Both the position numbers and the translations under genes were made by a program. Of a DNA stretch of 64,000 bases, positions 18,471 to 28,489 are shown one piece after another (the stretch's first letter is position 1; the number at the start of each line of letters is the position of its first letter). The notes under the pieces are model-generated. The model did not search any database and had not been told where the DNA came from. It worked only from the letters and a program-made list of their open reading frames with translations. Source of the stretch: Pseudonocardia sp. (lineage in GTDB: Bacteria > Actinomycetota > Actinomycetes > Mycobacteriales > Pseudonocardiaceae); NCBI GenBank assembly GCA_025869365.1, contig JAOZVV010000156.1, forward strand, positions 62,001 through 126,000, written 5' to 3'.

Positions 18471-19690
18471 CCCGGCACCGCGGGCACGTGCGGGCGTCGC
18501 CGCTGCCGGACGACGCGCCGGACCGTCCCGACCGCCCGGCGCGCCGTCCGGACCGTCCCGACCTGGGTCGCCAGGTGCAGGTGGTAGCGCCATCGCGGGT
18601 AGCTGCCCCGTCGCCGCCACAGGTCGTAGGCGAAGGTCACCGGGTCCACCGCGGCGGGATCCGGGCCCAGGTGCGCGTCGACGTCCTCGAACCAGGCCAT
18701 GCTCCGGCGGGCCGTGTCCTGCACCGGGCCCAGTACCGCGCGCCGGTGCCGGTCGAAGGCCCCCAGCCGCTCGTCGAGCCCCGTGGCGTCCCGGGGGAGC
18801 AGGGCGGCCAGCTCGATCGCGTCGCGCAGGGCGAGCTTCGTACCGGAACCGATGCTGAAGTGCGTGGTGTGCGCGGCGTCGCCGAGCAGGACGGTGCGCC
18901 CCCGGCACCAGGTCGCGTTGCGGACCTCCCGGAAGCGGTGCCACGACGCGGGTTGCTGGCCCGGCATGCGGTCGAGCAGCCCGTGACCGTCCAGCGGCCC
19001 GGCGAAGATCTGCTCCAGCCGCGCGATGTGGGCCCGCGGATCCGTCCCGTCGAGGCCGAGGCCCGCGCGGACCTCCGGGGAGCACTCGACGATGCAGGTG
19101 CTCAGCCGGTCCGCCGACGGGTAGGCGTGGAACCAGATCCAGCCGGCCGTGGTGCGGGCGAACGCGAAGGTGAAGGTGTCGAAGACCTTGTCCGTGCCGA
19201 GCCAGATGTAGGAGTTGCGGCCGAGGGTCCCCGTGGCGCCGAACTCGTCCGCGTGCCGGTCCCGCAGCCCGCTGTGGACCCCGTCCGCGGCGACGACGAG
19301 ATCGGCGTCCGCGTCGGCCACCCGCTCGTCGGCCGGGGTGTCGAACCGGACGTCCACGCCGAGCTGCCGGGCGCGGTGGGTCAGGATCTCGAGCAGCCGC
19401 CGCCTGCCGATGCTGTAGCCGTAGCCGCCCAGGTGCGCGGCCGGATGCCCGTCGATCAGGACGTCCTGGCCCTGGTAGACCACCGCGTCGCGCCGCAGGG
19501 TCGCCGCGCTCTCGGGGTCGTTGCGGTAGAGGTCGTCCAGCAGGTCGTCCCAGAACACGACGCCCCAGCCGCTCGTGGCGCTCTCGGGATTGCGTTCGAG
19601 GACCGTGACGCGGTGCCGGGGGTCCCGGCGGGCGGCGAGGATCGCGAGGTAGAGCCCCGCCGGCCCGCCGCCGACACAGGTGATCCTCAT
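18467..19690 (-). CDS. FAD-dependent monooxygenase
   Basis: MRITCVGGGPAGLYLAILAARRDPRHRVTVLERN (GxGxxG), DADLVVAADGVHSGLR, RGRTVLLGDAAHTTHFSIGSGTKLALRDAIEL. Confidence 0.9.
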   Translation of the reverse strand: MRITCVGGGPAGLYLAILAARRDPRHRVTVLERNPESATSGWGVVFWDDLLDDLYRNDPESAATLRRDAVVYQGQDVLIDGHPAAHLGGYGYSIGRRRLLEILTHRARQLGVDVRFDTPADERVADADADLVVAADGVHSGLRDRHADEFGATGTLGRNSYIWLGTDKVFDTFTFAFARTTAGWIWFHAYPSADRLSTCIVECSPEVRAGLGLDGTDPRAHIARLEQIFAGPLDGHGLLDRMPGQQPASWHRFREVRNATWCRGRTVLLGDAAHTTHFSIGSGTKLALRDAIELAALLPRDATGLDERLGAFDRHRRAVLGPVQDTARRSMAWFEDVDAHLGPDPAAVDPVTFAYDLWRRRGSYPRWRYHLHLATQVGTVRTARRAVGTVRRVVRQRRRPHVPAVPG

Positions 19691-20895
19691 GCCGGCACCT
19701 CCGTCCGTGGCCCGGTCCGCCGGACCTCGCGCAGCAGGGCGCGCGCACTCTCCAGCGCGTGCCTGCCCGCGGGCGAGCGGAGGACGAGGTCGTAGCCGGC
19801 CCGCAGCGGACGCGGCGAGATGAGCTCCACGGCCTGCGGGTAGCGGAAGGGCGTGCCGCCGAACGTCAGCTTCGGCTGGTCGACGGGCAGCCAGCCCTCC
19901 GGTGGGGGCCCGTCGCCCGCGTCGAGGGCGTCCAGGGTGGCCGGGCGCAGGCCGCCGAAGTCGAGCCAGCGCAGGCCCGCGGCCTTGCCCCAGCGGATGA
20001 TCTCCCAGCGGATGGCGGCCGGGACGCTGAGCCGGCCGGCCTCGCCGGACCGGTCGAAACCGGTGAGGCGGCCGCGCACCATGCCCCCGCACCGCGTGAC
20101 CAGGTCCGCGGCGACGGGGACGCCGTCGACCTCGCCGACGAACAGCTCGGCGTTCCCGGTGGACGCGAGCTCCCGGTAGAGCGTCCGCACGTAGCCGGCG
20201 GGGAACGCCGAGTACCCCTGCTGCGCGGCGGTGTGTTCCATCAGGTCGGCGAGCAGCGGGACGTCCGCCTCGCCTCCGCGGCGCACCCGGACCCCGCGCC
20301 CCTCCCAGCGGTTGGTCCAGGAGCGCAGCCTCCGGCCGAACCGGCCGCGGATGACGTCGAGGTCCTCGCCGAGGTCGATCCGGATCGAGCCCGCCGGCGC
20401 GATGCCGGCCCCGGACGGCCGGAAACCCCGCGCGAGGAGCGCGGCGGAGAGGTCCGCGCCCGCCTCCGGGGGCTGGACGAACAGTGCCCTCGTGTCGCGG
20501 GCCACGGGGCCGGCCAGCACGTCCGCCAGGGCACGGACGATCTCCGCACGGCCGGCCGTGCCGGGTGGGACCACCGGGCCGTAGGGCACGTAGGAGACCC
20601 GCCCCAGTACCGGGACGCGGCGGTCCAGGAGCTGCGCGCCGCCGACGAGCTCGCCGTCGCGTTCGGCGAGCACCCACCGGGCGGAGAAGCCGGACAGGCC
20701 ACGGACCCGGGTCCAGGCGCTGAGCTGGGTGACGTCGGTGCCCGGCGTGCGCTCGACGAGCGCGTCCCAGGCCGGTCGCCCGGCCGCGTCCTGGCGGGTG
20801 AGCACGTGCAGGCGAAGCTCACCCGGGCCCGGTACGGGCGCGTCGGGCCGGTCGTGATCTTGTCGGTCGCGGGGTCGCACCCTCACATCGGTCAC
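19687..20895 (-). CDS. GNAT / FemAB-like transferase (peptidoglycan-bridge type)
   Basis: WDALVERTPGTDVTQLSAWTRVRGLSGFSARWVLAERDGELVGGAQLL ... RLRSWTNRWEGRGVRVRRG ... LRWLDFGG. Confidence 0.78.
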   Translation of the reverse strand: MTDVRVRPRDRQDHDRPDAPVPGPGELRLHVLTRQDAAGRPAWDALVERTPGTDVTQLSAWTRVRGLSGFSARWVLAERDGELVGGAQLLDRRVPVLGRVSYVPYGPVVPPGTAGRAEIVRALADVLAGPVARDTRALFVQPPEAGADLSAALLARGFRPSGAGIAPAGSIRIDLGEDLDVIRGRFGRRLRSWTNRWEGRGVRVRRGGEADVPLLADLMEHTAAQQGYSAFPAGYVRTLYRELASTGNAELFVGEVDGVPVAADLVTRCGGMVRGRLTGFDRSGEAGRLSVPAAIRWEIIRWGKAAGLRWLDFGGLRPATLDALDAGDGPPPEGWLPVDQPKLTFGGTPFRYPQAVELISPRPLRAGYDLVLRSPAGRHALESARALLREVRRTGPRTEVPA

Positions 20896-21066
20896 CTCCG
20901 AACCCCGTCGCGGGGAGGCGCGGACGAGGCACTGTGGAGCTCGCGAGGCCGGGAACGGCTGTTACCCGCACCACACGTACGGTCCCGGGCCGGGTCGCCT
21001 AGGGGCGACGTGTCGCCGACGCCCGCGCGGGATCAGGGCGCCGAACGGTCCACCGCCCGCCTCCGG

Positions 21067-21411
21067 TCAGCCGGAGGTCCTGTCCTTCAGCCGCGGGTCC
21101 GGTCCGGGGTCCCCGGAGACCGTCACCACCCCGCCCACGGTGGAGTTGAGCCAGGCGAGCAACGTGTGGTCGTCGAGGGTCAGCGGCACCGCGGGGCCGA
21201 ACCAGGAGAGCTGGGCGACGGGCCGGTGGGCCAGCGCGTCGTCCAGCAGCAGCGCGAGGCCGTCCGTCAGGAGGACCGTCACCCCGTCGTGGCTGACCTC
21301 GCGGGTCCCCGGCTCGGGGGCGGACCGGTCTGCGCCGGTCCGCACCACGTAACCCTGTCCGGTCCGGTCGTCGTAACCCGTCACGAGCACGGCAGCCTCC
21401 TCGCTCCTCAC
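21067..21411 (-). CDS. hypothetical protein
   Basis: 114 aa ORF with plausible codon usage between a FemAB-like and a DUF302-like gene; no family recognised. Confidence 0.5.
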   Translation of the reverse strand: MRSEEAAVLVTGYDDRTGQGYVVRTGADRSAPEPGTREVSHDGVTVLLTDGLALLLDDALAHRPVAQLSWFGPAVPLTLDDHTLLAWLNSTVGGVVTVSGDPGPDPRLKDRTSG

Positions 21412-21443
21412 CGGTCCGCCCCGAGTCCGGGCCGAGCGGACGG

Positions 21444-22418
21444 CTATTGGAGCAGGCCCGCCGCGGTCCGGGCGAGTCGATCCGCCTCCGTCGTGAGTTT
21501 CACGACTGCCGGGTCCGTCGGCGGAACTCCGTACCGGGCGGCGAGCGACGCGGGGGAGGGGTGGCCGATCTGCGTGCGGTTCTGGTCGTCGACCCAGATC
21601 ACGAACCGCATCGGGAACTCGATCGCCATCGAGGGGGCGAGCTGCAGCAGCGGACCCTCCGCCTCGGGGATGTTCACCAGGACGGTGGTGGTCGGCCGGA
21701 TCGCCGGGCCTCCCGTCGCGGAGCCGGCCGCCAGGTCGACGGTCCCGGCGTCGCTGGTGGGGACGCGCCCGGCGGCGCGGGTCAGGCGGCCGGCCGTGGC
21801 CGGGACGTCCGCGCTGCCGAACACGGTCTGGAGGAACCCTGCGGAGGTGACGCCGACGAGCGGGGACGGCAGGGCCTCGGGGGCATCGCCGGTGGCGGCG
21901 TAGGCGACGTCCGCGGCACCGGTGGCCAGCGGTGTCGATGCGGCGGCGTCCGTGATCCCGGCGACCGCGGCGATGTAGTTCGCCGAGTCGTAGGTCACGG
22001 TCACGGCGCCGCCCTCGACGTCCTGCCGGACGAGATAGCGCTCGGGGAGCAGGGCGCCCGCCCGCTGGTCGAGCCGCAGCAGCGGGACCTGCGTGGCCGC
22101 GGAGCCGCCGACCACCGTCAGGACCTTGGGGAAGCCGGTGCCGGCCTTCGCGGCCTGCGCGGAGTGGTCCACGACCGTCGCGACCGCGCCGCCGTTCGCG
22201 ATGATGGCCGCCCGGAGCTTGGCGACGACGTCCGCGGTGTCCGTCCCGCCGACCCTGGTCACGGTGCCGGGGACGCGCCCGGCCTGGGCGGGGATCCCGT
22301 CCCGGAGCGCGCCGAGGGGCGCCTCGGGGTTGCCCTCACCGCACGCGACGAGTCCTGCCGTCAGCAGCAGACATGCGGCGGCGCGCCAGAGACGGGACGG
22401 TGGGGCGAGGGCCGGCAT
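21444..22418 (-). CDS. DUF302-like lipoprotein
   Basis: Lipobox AAACLLLTAGLVACGEG; KLRAAIIANGGAVATVVDHSAQAAKAG and LLRLDQRAGALLPERYLVRQDVEGGAVTVTYDS resemble DUF302. Confidence 0.6.
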   Translation of the reverse strand: MPALAPPSRLWRAAACLLLTAGLVACGEGNPEAPLGALRDGIPAQAGRVPGTVTRVGGTDTADVVAKLRAAIIANGGAVATVVDHSAQAAKAGTGFPKVLTVVGGSAATQVPLLRLDQRAGALLPERYLVRQDVEGGAVTVTYDSANYIAAVAGITDAAASTPLATGAADVAYAATGDAPEALPSPLVGVTSAGFLQTVFGSADVPATAGRLTRAAGRVPTSDAGTVDLAAGSATGGPAIRPTTTVLVNIPEAEGPLLQLAPSMAIEFPMRFVIWVDDQNRTQIGHPSPASLAARYGVPPTDPAVVKLTTEADRLARTAAGLLQ

Positions 22419-22595
22419 GGGTGCTCCGCAGGGTTCGGTCCGTGGGGAAGGGGACGAATCGCGAAGACGATAACCGGACACGGCGGTCCGACACGCGCTG
22501 TGACCAGGCCCTTCCGGGTGGCATCGGATCACTGCGCCGAACGGTCGATCGGGGCCGAACGGTCGATCGGGAAGGCCCTGGCCAGGGCCTCGGTG

Positions 22596-22730
22596 TCAGC
22601 GGCGCTTGTTCATCATCCGCTTGAGCTTCTCCTGGTTCTTCGGGTCCGACGCCAGGCGCTTGCCCTGCTCGGTCAGCTTCCGGCCCTGCGGGCTGCGCAG
22701 GAAGTCCTTGATCTTGTCCATGAGCGGCAC
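22596..22730 (-). CDS. small conserved actinobacterial protein
   Basis: (V)PLMDKIKDFLRSPQGRKLTEQGKRLASDPKNQEKLKRMMNKRR; GTG start preceded by AGGAG. Confidence 0.6.
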   Translation of the reverse strand: MPLMDKIKDFLRSPQGRKLTEQGKRLASDPKNQEKLKRMMNKRR

Positions 22731-23140
22731 GTGATCTCCTCGGTGGTGGGCGGAAATCGGGCATACCCGAGCATTCGGCGGGACAAACACGGTCGGTGCA
22801 GGCCCGCGGGGCCCCGTCCGCCCGATGCCGGTGTTCTCAGGACTCCCGTGAGCAGGCTCACCTGCGACGTCGTTTGCCCGTCGGCTACCTCGCGGTAACA
22901 ATCAGGCGGAGGACATCCGCTGCGCGGAACTGCGGGGCGGCTGGCAGAGTCGGTCCATTCCCGAGTTCTGCCGACCGGCGTCGCGTGGACGTCGTCCGCG
23001 CCGCGTTCCGCCCCTCGACAGAGGCGTGAGCGTCGCGACATGTCGACGACGTCGGGAACGGCAGTAGGTTCACAGGCGAACGACGAGCACGCACCACTGA
23101 TGGGGCGTGGCTCGCACCGGCAGGAGGTCGAAGAGGTCCG

Positions 23141-23926
23141 ATGAACATCGTCGTACTGGTCAAGCAGGTGCCGGACACCTATTCCGAGCGGAAGCTGTCG
23201 TCCGGTGATCACACCCTGGACCGCGACGCGACGGACGCGGTGCTCGACGAGATCAACGAGCGTGCGGTGGAGTCCGCGCTGCAGCTCAAGGAAGCCAACG
23301 ACGGTTCCGAGGTCACCGTGGTGACGATGGGACCGGACCGGGCCACCGACGCGATCCGCAAGGCGCTGTCGATGGGTGCGGACAAGGCGGTGCACCTCTC
23401 GGACGAGGCGTTGCACGGCTCGTGCGCGGTGCAGACGGCGAAGGCGCTGGCGAAGGTCATCGGCACGGTCGGTGACGTGGACCTGATCCTGGCGGGCAAC
23501 GAGGCGTCGGACGGCCGCTCGGGGGCGATCCCGGCGATGGTCGCGGAAATCCTGGACCTGCCGTCGCTGACCCACGCCCGTGAGCTCACCGTGGACGGTT
23601 CCACGGTGACGGTGCGGCGCGAAACCGACGACGGTGTCACGGTCCTGACCACGGAGCTGCCGGCGGTCGTCTCGGTGAACGAGAAGATCAACGAGCCGCG
23701 GTACCCGTCGTTCAAGGGGATCATGGCGGCGAAGAAGAAGCCGGTCACCACGCTGACCCTGGCCGACGCCGGGATCGACGCGTCGGAGGTCGGGCTGGCG
23801 AACGCGCTGACCTCGGTGACCTCGGCGCAGCCGAAGCCGCCGAAGTCGGCCGGTGAGAAGGTCGAGGACGAGGGCGACGGTGGCGCGAAGATCGCCGCGT
23901 TCCTGGTCTCGCAGAAGCTGATCTGA
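23141..23926 (+). CDS. etfB: electron transfer flavoprotein subunit beta
   Basis: MNIVVLVKQVPDTYSERKL...DRDATDAVLDEINERAVESALQLKE...LAGNEASDGRSGAIPAMVAEILDLP. Confidence 0.97.
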   Translation: MNIVVLVKQVPDTYSERKLSSGDHTLDRDATDAVLDEINERAVESALQLKEANDGSEVTVVTMGPDRATDAIRKALSMGADKAVHLSDEALHGSCAVQTAKALAKVIGTVGDVDLILAGNEASDGRSGAIPAMVAEILDLPSLTHARELTVDGSTVTVRRETDDGVTVLTTELPAVVSVNEKINEPRYPSFKGIMAAKKKPVTTLTLADAGIDASEVGLANALTSVTSAQPKPPKSAGEKVEDEGDGGAKIAAFLVSQKLI

Positions 23927-23959
23927 CCCGTCTCGACGAGAGAGGAAAGGGACACACTC

Positions 23960-24910
23960 ATGGCTGAGGTTCTGGTCCTCGTCGATCACGTCGACGGGGA
24001 GAACAAGAAGAGCACGTTCGAACTGCTGACCGCCGCCCGCGCGCTGGGCGAGCCGTCCGCGGTCGTCGTCGGTCCGGCCGGTACGGCGGGGAAGCTGGCG
24101 GAGGGCCTCAGGGCCCACGGCGCGGCGAAGATCTATGTCGCGGAGTCGGACTCCGCGGACTTCCTGACCCCGCAGGTGTCGGTGCTGGCGTCGCTGGTGG
24201 CGTCGAAGGAGCCGGCCGCGGTGCTGATCGGGGTGTCGGCGGACGGCAAGGAGATCGCCGGTCGGCTCGCGGTCAAGACGGACTCCGCGCTGCTCGGTGA
24301 CGTCGTCGCCGTCGGCGAGGGCCCGTCGACCACGCACTCGGTGTTCGGCGGGGCGTTCGTCGCGGAGGCCAAGGCCAACACGGCGCACCCGGTGATCACG
24401 CTGCGTCCGGGCTCGGTGGAGGTCGAGAACTCCGACGGTGCCGGTGCGGAGGAGTCGGTCGAGGTCCCGGCCGCGTCGGGTCGGTCGGCGCAGGTGCAGT
24501 CCCGCGAGCCGGTGACCCAGGGCGACCGCCCGGACCTCACCGAGGCCTCGGTCATCGTCTCCGGTGGGCGTGGCGTGGGATCGGCGGACGACTTCACCGT
24601 CGTCGAGGCGCTGGCGGACTCCCTCGGTGCTGCGGTCGGCGCGTCGCGTGCGGCGGTGGACTCGGGCTACTACCCGCACCAGTTCCAGGTCGGCCAGACC
24701 GGCAAGACGGTCTCCCCGCAGCTCTACATCGCGCTGGGCATCTCGGGTGCGATCCAGCACCGGGCCGGGATGCAGACGTCGAAGACGATCATCGCGGTGA
24801 ACAAGGACACCGAGGCCCCGATCTTCGAGATCGCGGACTTCGGTGTGGTGGGTGACCTGTTCAAGGTCGCCCCGCAGCTCAAGGACGAGATCGCCAAGCG
24901 CAAGAGCTGA
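23960..24910 (+). CDS. etfA: electron transfer flavoprotein subunit alpha
   Basis: C-terminal FAD domain [84 protein letters not shown]. Confidence 0.97.
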   Translation: MAEVLVLVDHVDGENKKSTFELLTAARALGEPSAVVVGPAGTAGKLAEGLRAHGAAKIYVAESDSADFLTPQVSVLASLVASKEPAAVLIGVSADGKEIAGRLAVKTDSALLGDVVAVGEGPSTTHSVFGGAFVAEAKANTAHPVITLRPGSVEVENSDGAGAEESVEVPAASGRSAQVQSREPVTQGDRPDLTEASVIVSGGRGVGSADDFTVVEALADSLGAAVGASRAAVDSGYYPHQFQVGQTGKTVSPQLYIALGISGAIQHRAGMQTSKTIIAVNKDTEAPIFEIADFGVVGDLFKVAPQLKDEIAKRKS

Positions 24911-24923
24911 TCCCTCCCGTCCA

Positions 24924-24960
24924 CGGCGGCCCCGCACCCACCCCGGGGGCGGGGCCGCCG
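24924..24960 (+). terminator. stem-loop terminator downstream of etfA
   Basis: CGGCGGCCCCGC ... GCGGGGCCGCCG, perfect 12-bp arms 14 nt after the etfA stop. Confidence 0.65.
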
Positions 24961-24967
24961 CCGTCCC

Positions 24968-25417
24968 CCCGCGAGTCGCGCGCTGGGACCCCGCGAGTCG
25001 GGGTGTGGGAGCCCGCGAGTCGGGGTGTGGGGCCGTGCGAGTCGGGATGTGCGGCCCCGTGAGTCGGGTTCGCGGCCTCGCGCCCGTCGGGGTCGACGCC
25101 CGCAGGTGTGGGGCCCACAGCGGAGGCTTGCCGACGATCGCCGGGCGGGCTCCGGGCCAGGCATGATCGCGATCGACGCCCTACGACACCGAGTCATGCA
25201 GTCGTCGAGGCACCCGAACTCGCCAGGCCGCAGGCCCCGGCCGGCGGGGCGCTGAGCGCGACTCGCGGGGACGCAGACCGCGACTCGCGGGGTCCCAGAA
25301 CGCGACTCGCGGGGCCCCAGACCCCGACTCGCGGGGCCCCAGACCCCGACTCGCGGGCCAGGCCGCTCGGATCCACCGCGACTCGGTGACGGAAATACCG
25401 CGACTCGCGGGTTCATG
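24968..25417. repeat. 22-nt-period tandem repeat array in two inverted arms (CCCGCGAGTCGGGG... / ...CCCCGACTCGCGGG)
   Basis: GAGTCG at 24973, 24995, 25017, 25039, 25061 (exactly 22 nt apart); CGACTC at 25259, 25281, 25303, 25325, 25347 (22 nt apart), then 25379 and 25401. Confidence 0.9.
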
Positions 25418-25476
25418 TGATGGCCATGTGCCGGACGGGCACAGGGGCGGGGAGAGTCGATCGGGCTCGGTAGTCA

Positions 25477-26247
25477 GTGCCGGTGACCTCTTCACAGGTT
25501 CTGGTCAGAACCCCGCAGGCTGCGGCGACGCGGTACTCGCTGCTGCTCACCACCGACGCCGACGAGGTCGAGGCCGCCCAGCGGCTCCGCCACCTCGTGT
25601 TCGCCGACGAGCTCGGCGCGCGGCTCGACACCCCCCGCCCCGGTCTCGACGTCGACCGCTTCGACGCGTTCTGCGACCACCTCGTCGTCCGGGACGACAC
25701 GACCGGCGAGGTCGTCGGCACCTACCGGATGCTGCCGCCCGCCCGGGCCGCCGCGGCCGGCTCCCTCTACTCCGACGGCGAGTTCGACCTCGCCGCCTTC
25801 GCCCCGATCCGCTCCTCGCTGGTCGAGGCCGGCCGCTCCTGCGTGCACCCGGACCACCGGGCCGGCGCGGTCGTCGGCCTGGTCTGGGCCGGCATCGCCC
25901 GGTACATGCTGCTCACCGGCAACCGGTGGCTCACCGGCTGCGCGAGCGTCCCGCTCTCCGACGGCGGCGCGCTCGCCGCGGGCGTCTGGGACCGCGTGCT
26001 CGCCCGGCACCTCGCCCCCGAGCAGCTCCGCGTCCGCCCGCACATCCCGTGGGACGTGCACGGCGCCACCCGGCACCGACGCACGAGCATGCCGCCCCTG
26101 CTGCGCGGCTACTTCCGGCTCGGCGCGTGGGTCTGCGGCGCACCCGCCTTCGACGAGGCCTTCGACTGCGCGGACTTCCCGGTCCTGCTCGGCCTCGACC
26201 ACGCCGACGACCGCTACCTGCGGTTCTTCCTGGGCGGGGAGCGGTGA
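25477..26247 (+). CDS. GNAT-fold N-acyltransferase (OlsB / PF13444-like)
   Basis: AAQRLRHLVFADELGARLDTPRPGLDVDRFDAFCDHLVVRDDTTGEVVGTYRMLPP ... EAGRSCVHPDHRAGAVVGLVWAGIARYM. Confidence 0.85.
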   Translation: MPVTSSQVLVRTPQAAATRYSLLLTTDADEVEAAQRLRHLVFADELGARLDTPRPGLDVDRFDAFCDHLVVRDDTTGEVVGTYRMLPPARAAAAGSLYSDGEFDLAAFAPIRSSLVEAGRSCVHPDHRAGAVVGLVWAGIARYMLLTGNRWLTGCASVPLSDGGALAAGVWDRVLARHLAPEQLRVRPHIPWDVHGATRHRRTSMPPLLRGYFRLGAWVCGAPAFDEAFDCADFPVLLGLDHADDRYLRFFLGGER

Positions 26248-27137
26248 CCCACCCGACCCACCCGGGTCCCGTCCCGGACCGCCCGGCCTGGATGCCCTCG
26301 TCCCCGTGCGGCGACGACTGCCTGCCGCCCCGCGCCACCGGCCCGTCCTGGCGCCTCGCCCATCGCACCGTCGCGCTGGCGACGACGCTGCTGGCCGGGG
26401 TCGTCGCGCTGCCGTTCCTCCCGGTCCTCGGTGACCAGCGCCGGGACCGGGTCGTACGCGCCCTGTTCCGGGCGGTGCTGCGCGCCGCCGGGATCGAGCT
26501 GCGGATCGCCGCGGGTGATGATCAGGGACCGGGCTACCGCGTGCGCGACGGCCGGGGCGTGCTGGTCGTCGCCAACCACCTGTCCTGGATCGACGTCGTC
26601 GCCCTCGGCGCCGTCGCCCCGGTCCGGATGCTGGCCAAGCAGGAGATCGCGGACTGGCCGGTGATCGGCGGCCTCGCGCGGCGCTGCGGCACGCTGTTCG
26701 TCGACCGTGCGGGCCTGCGCGGTCTGCCCGGGGTCGTCGCGGAGATCACCGACGCGCTCGCCGCGGGCGCCGTCGTCGGCGTCTTCCCCGAGGGGACGAC
26801 GTGGTGCGGCTCGGCCTCCGGTCCGTTCCGCCGCGCCGCGTTCCAGGCGGCGCTGGACGCCGGCGTGCCCGTCCGGCCCGCCCGGCTCACCCTCGGGTTG
26901 CCCGACGGGCGCCCGACGACCGTCGGCGCGTTCGTCGGGCAGGACACGCTGTGGGACTCGCTGAGCCGGGTCCTGCGGCTCCCGGGCCTGGTGTGCGAGC
27001 TCACGGTGCTCCCGGCCCTGGCTCCCGTCGGGGACCGTCGGGGCCTCGCCCGCCGGGCCGAACTGGCTGTGACCGGCGGCGAACGGTCCGTGACGGCACC
27101 GGCTCCCGTCGCCGGGTGTGAGCTGGCCGCCGGGTAG
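26244..27137 (+). CDS. 1-acyl-sn-glycerol-3-phosphate acyltransferase (PlsC-like)
   Basis: [15 protein letters not shown] (NHxxxxD), [36 protein letters not shown]. Confidence 0.92.
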   Translation: MTHPTHPGPVPDRPAWMPSSPCGDDCLPPRATGPSWRLAHRTVALATTLLAGVVALPFLPVLGDQRRDRVVRALFRAVLRAAGIELRIAAGDDQGPGYRVRDGRGVLVVANHLSWIDVVALGAVAPVRMLAKQEIADWPVIGGLARRCGTLFVDRAGLRGLPGVVAEITDALAAGAVVGVFPEGTTWCGSASGPFRRAAFQAALDAGVPVRPARLTLGLPDGRPTTVGAFVGQDTLWDSLSRVLRLPGLVCELTVLPALAPVGDRRGLARRAELAVTGGERSVTAPAPVAGCELAAG

Positions 27138-27255
27138 CCCGGCAGACCGGCTCGGGATCGGCGACTACCCTGGAGCCGATGACCGAGCCGGACGTACCCG
27201 CGGGGTCACGACCGCACCACCACGGGGGACAGGGTCCACGGGGGGAGCAGGGGCC

Positions 27256-28476
27256 GTGACCTACCTCGACCATGCCGCGACCACGCCGGTCCTTCCCGAG
27301 GCCCTCGCGGCGATGACGGAGGCGATGGGCCGCACCGGCAACGCCTCGTCCCTGCACTCCGCGGGCCGCCGCGCCCGCCGTGAGGTGGAGGAGGCCCGGG
27401 AGCGGATCGGCGCAGCCCTCGGCGCCCGGCCCTCCGAGGTCGTCTTCACCACCGGTGGCACCGAGAGCGACAATCTCGCCGTCAAGGGCATCTACTGGGC
27501 CCGCCGGGACCAGGACTCCCGCCGGACCCGGCTGCTGGTGTCCGCGATCGAGCACCACGCCGTTCTGGAGGCCGCGGAGTGGCTCGTCGAGCACGAGGGC
27601 GCGGAGCTGCGCCTGCTCGCCGTCGACGCGCAGGGCCGGGTCCACCCCGAGGCGCTGCGCGCCGCGCTCGCCGAGGCCCCGGACGCGAACGCCGTCGTGT
27701 CCGTCATGTGGGCGAACAACGAGGTCGGCACGGTCAACCCGATCCGCGAGCTCGCCGCCGTCGCCCACGAGTTCGGGGTGCCGATCCACACCGACGCCGT
27801 ACAAGCCGTGGGGATCCTGCCCGTGGACTTCGCCGCGAGCGGGGTGGACGCGCTCACGCTCACCGGGCACAAGCTCGGCGGCCCGTACGGGGCCGGTGCC
27901 CTGCTGCTCGGCCGGGACGTGGCGTGCACCCCGCTGCTGCACGGCGGCGGCCAGGAACGCGACGTCCGCTCCGGCACGCTGGACACGCCCTCGGTGATCG
28001 GCCTGGCCGTGGCCGTCCGGCACGCCGTGGCGGACATGCCGCGCCGTGCCGCCGAGCTGGTCCGGCTGCGGGACGACCTGGTGTCGAAGGTGCGCGAGCT
28101 GGTGGCGGACGCGACGCTGAACGGGGACCCGGGCACCGGCCTGGTCGACGGCGGCCCGTCCCGGCTGCCCGGCAACGCCCACCTGAGCTTCCCCGGCTGC
28201 GAGGGCGACAGCCTGCTCATGCTGCTCGACGCCCACGGCATCGAGTGCTCCACCGGCTCGGCCTGCACCTCGGGGGTGTCCCAGCCCAGCCACGTGCTGC
28301 TGGCGATGGGGGCGGACGAGGCGGTCGCGCGGGGGTCGCTGCGGTTCTCCATGGGCCACACCAGCTCCGACGACGACGTGCGCGCGGTGATCGACGTCAT
28401 CGGTCCCGTCGTCGAGCGGGCGCGCCGGGCCAGCGCCGGGAGCGCGCGCCGCACCGCGGGGGCGGCGGCATCGTGA
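27256..28476 (+). CDS. iscS: cysteine desulfurase
   Basis: [94 protein letters not shown]. Confidence 0.95.
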   Translation: MTYLDHAATTPVLPEALAAMTEAMGRTGNASSLHSAGRRARREVEEARERIGAALGARPSEVVFTTGGTESDNLAVKGIYWARRDQDSRRTRLLVSAIEHHAVLEAAEWLVEHEGAELRLLAVDAQGRVHPEALRAALAEAPDANAVVSVMWANNEVGTVNPIRELAAVAHEFGVPIHTDAVQAVGILPVDFAASGVDALTLTGHKLGGPYGAGALLLGRDVACTPLLHGGGQERDVRSGTLDTPSVIGLAVAVRHAVADMPRRAAELVRLRDDLVSKVRELVADATLNGDPGTGLVDGGPSRLPGNAHLSFPGCEGDSLLMLLDAHGIECSTGSACTSGVSQPSHVLLAMGADEAVARGSLRFSMGHTSSDDDVRAVIDVIGPVVERARRASAGSARRTAGAAAS

Positions 28477-28489
28477 GGATCCCGGGGTC

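Noticed and set aside
15774-18587. 937-aa plus-strand and 860-aa minus-strand ORFs over the Wzy/GT4 region
   Set aside because: Shadow frames typical of >70% GC DNA; they conflict with recognised membrane polymerase and GT4 motifs.
22536-22571. 18-nt perfect tandem duplication GCCGAACGGTCGATCGGG x2 upstream of the small protein gene region
   Set aside because: Real but short and single; no dyad or family evidence, so not promoted to a finding.
24968-25417. Possible CRISPR array
   Set aside because: The whole 22-nt unit repeats with mutations, no unique spacers of constant length, two inverted arms, and no cas genes in the window.
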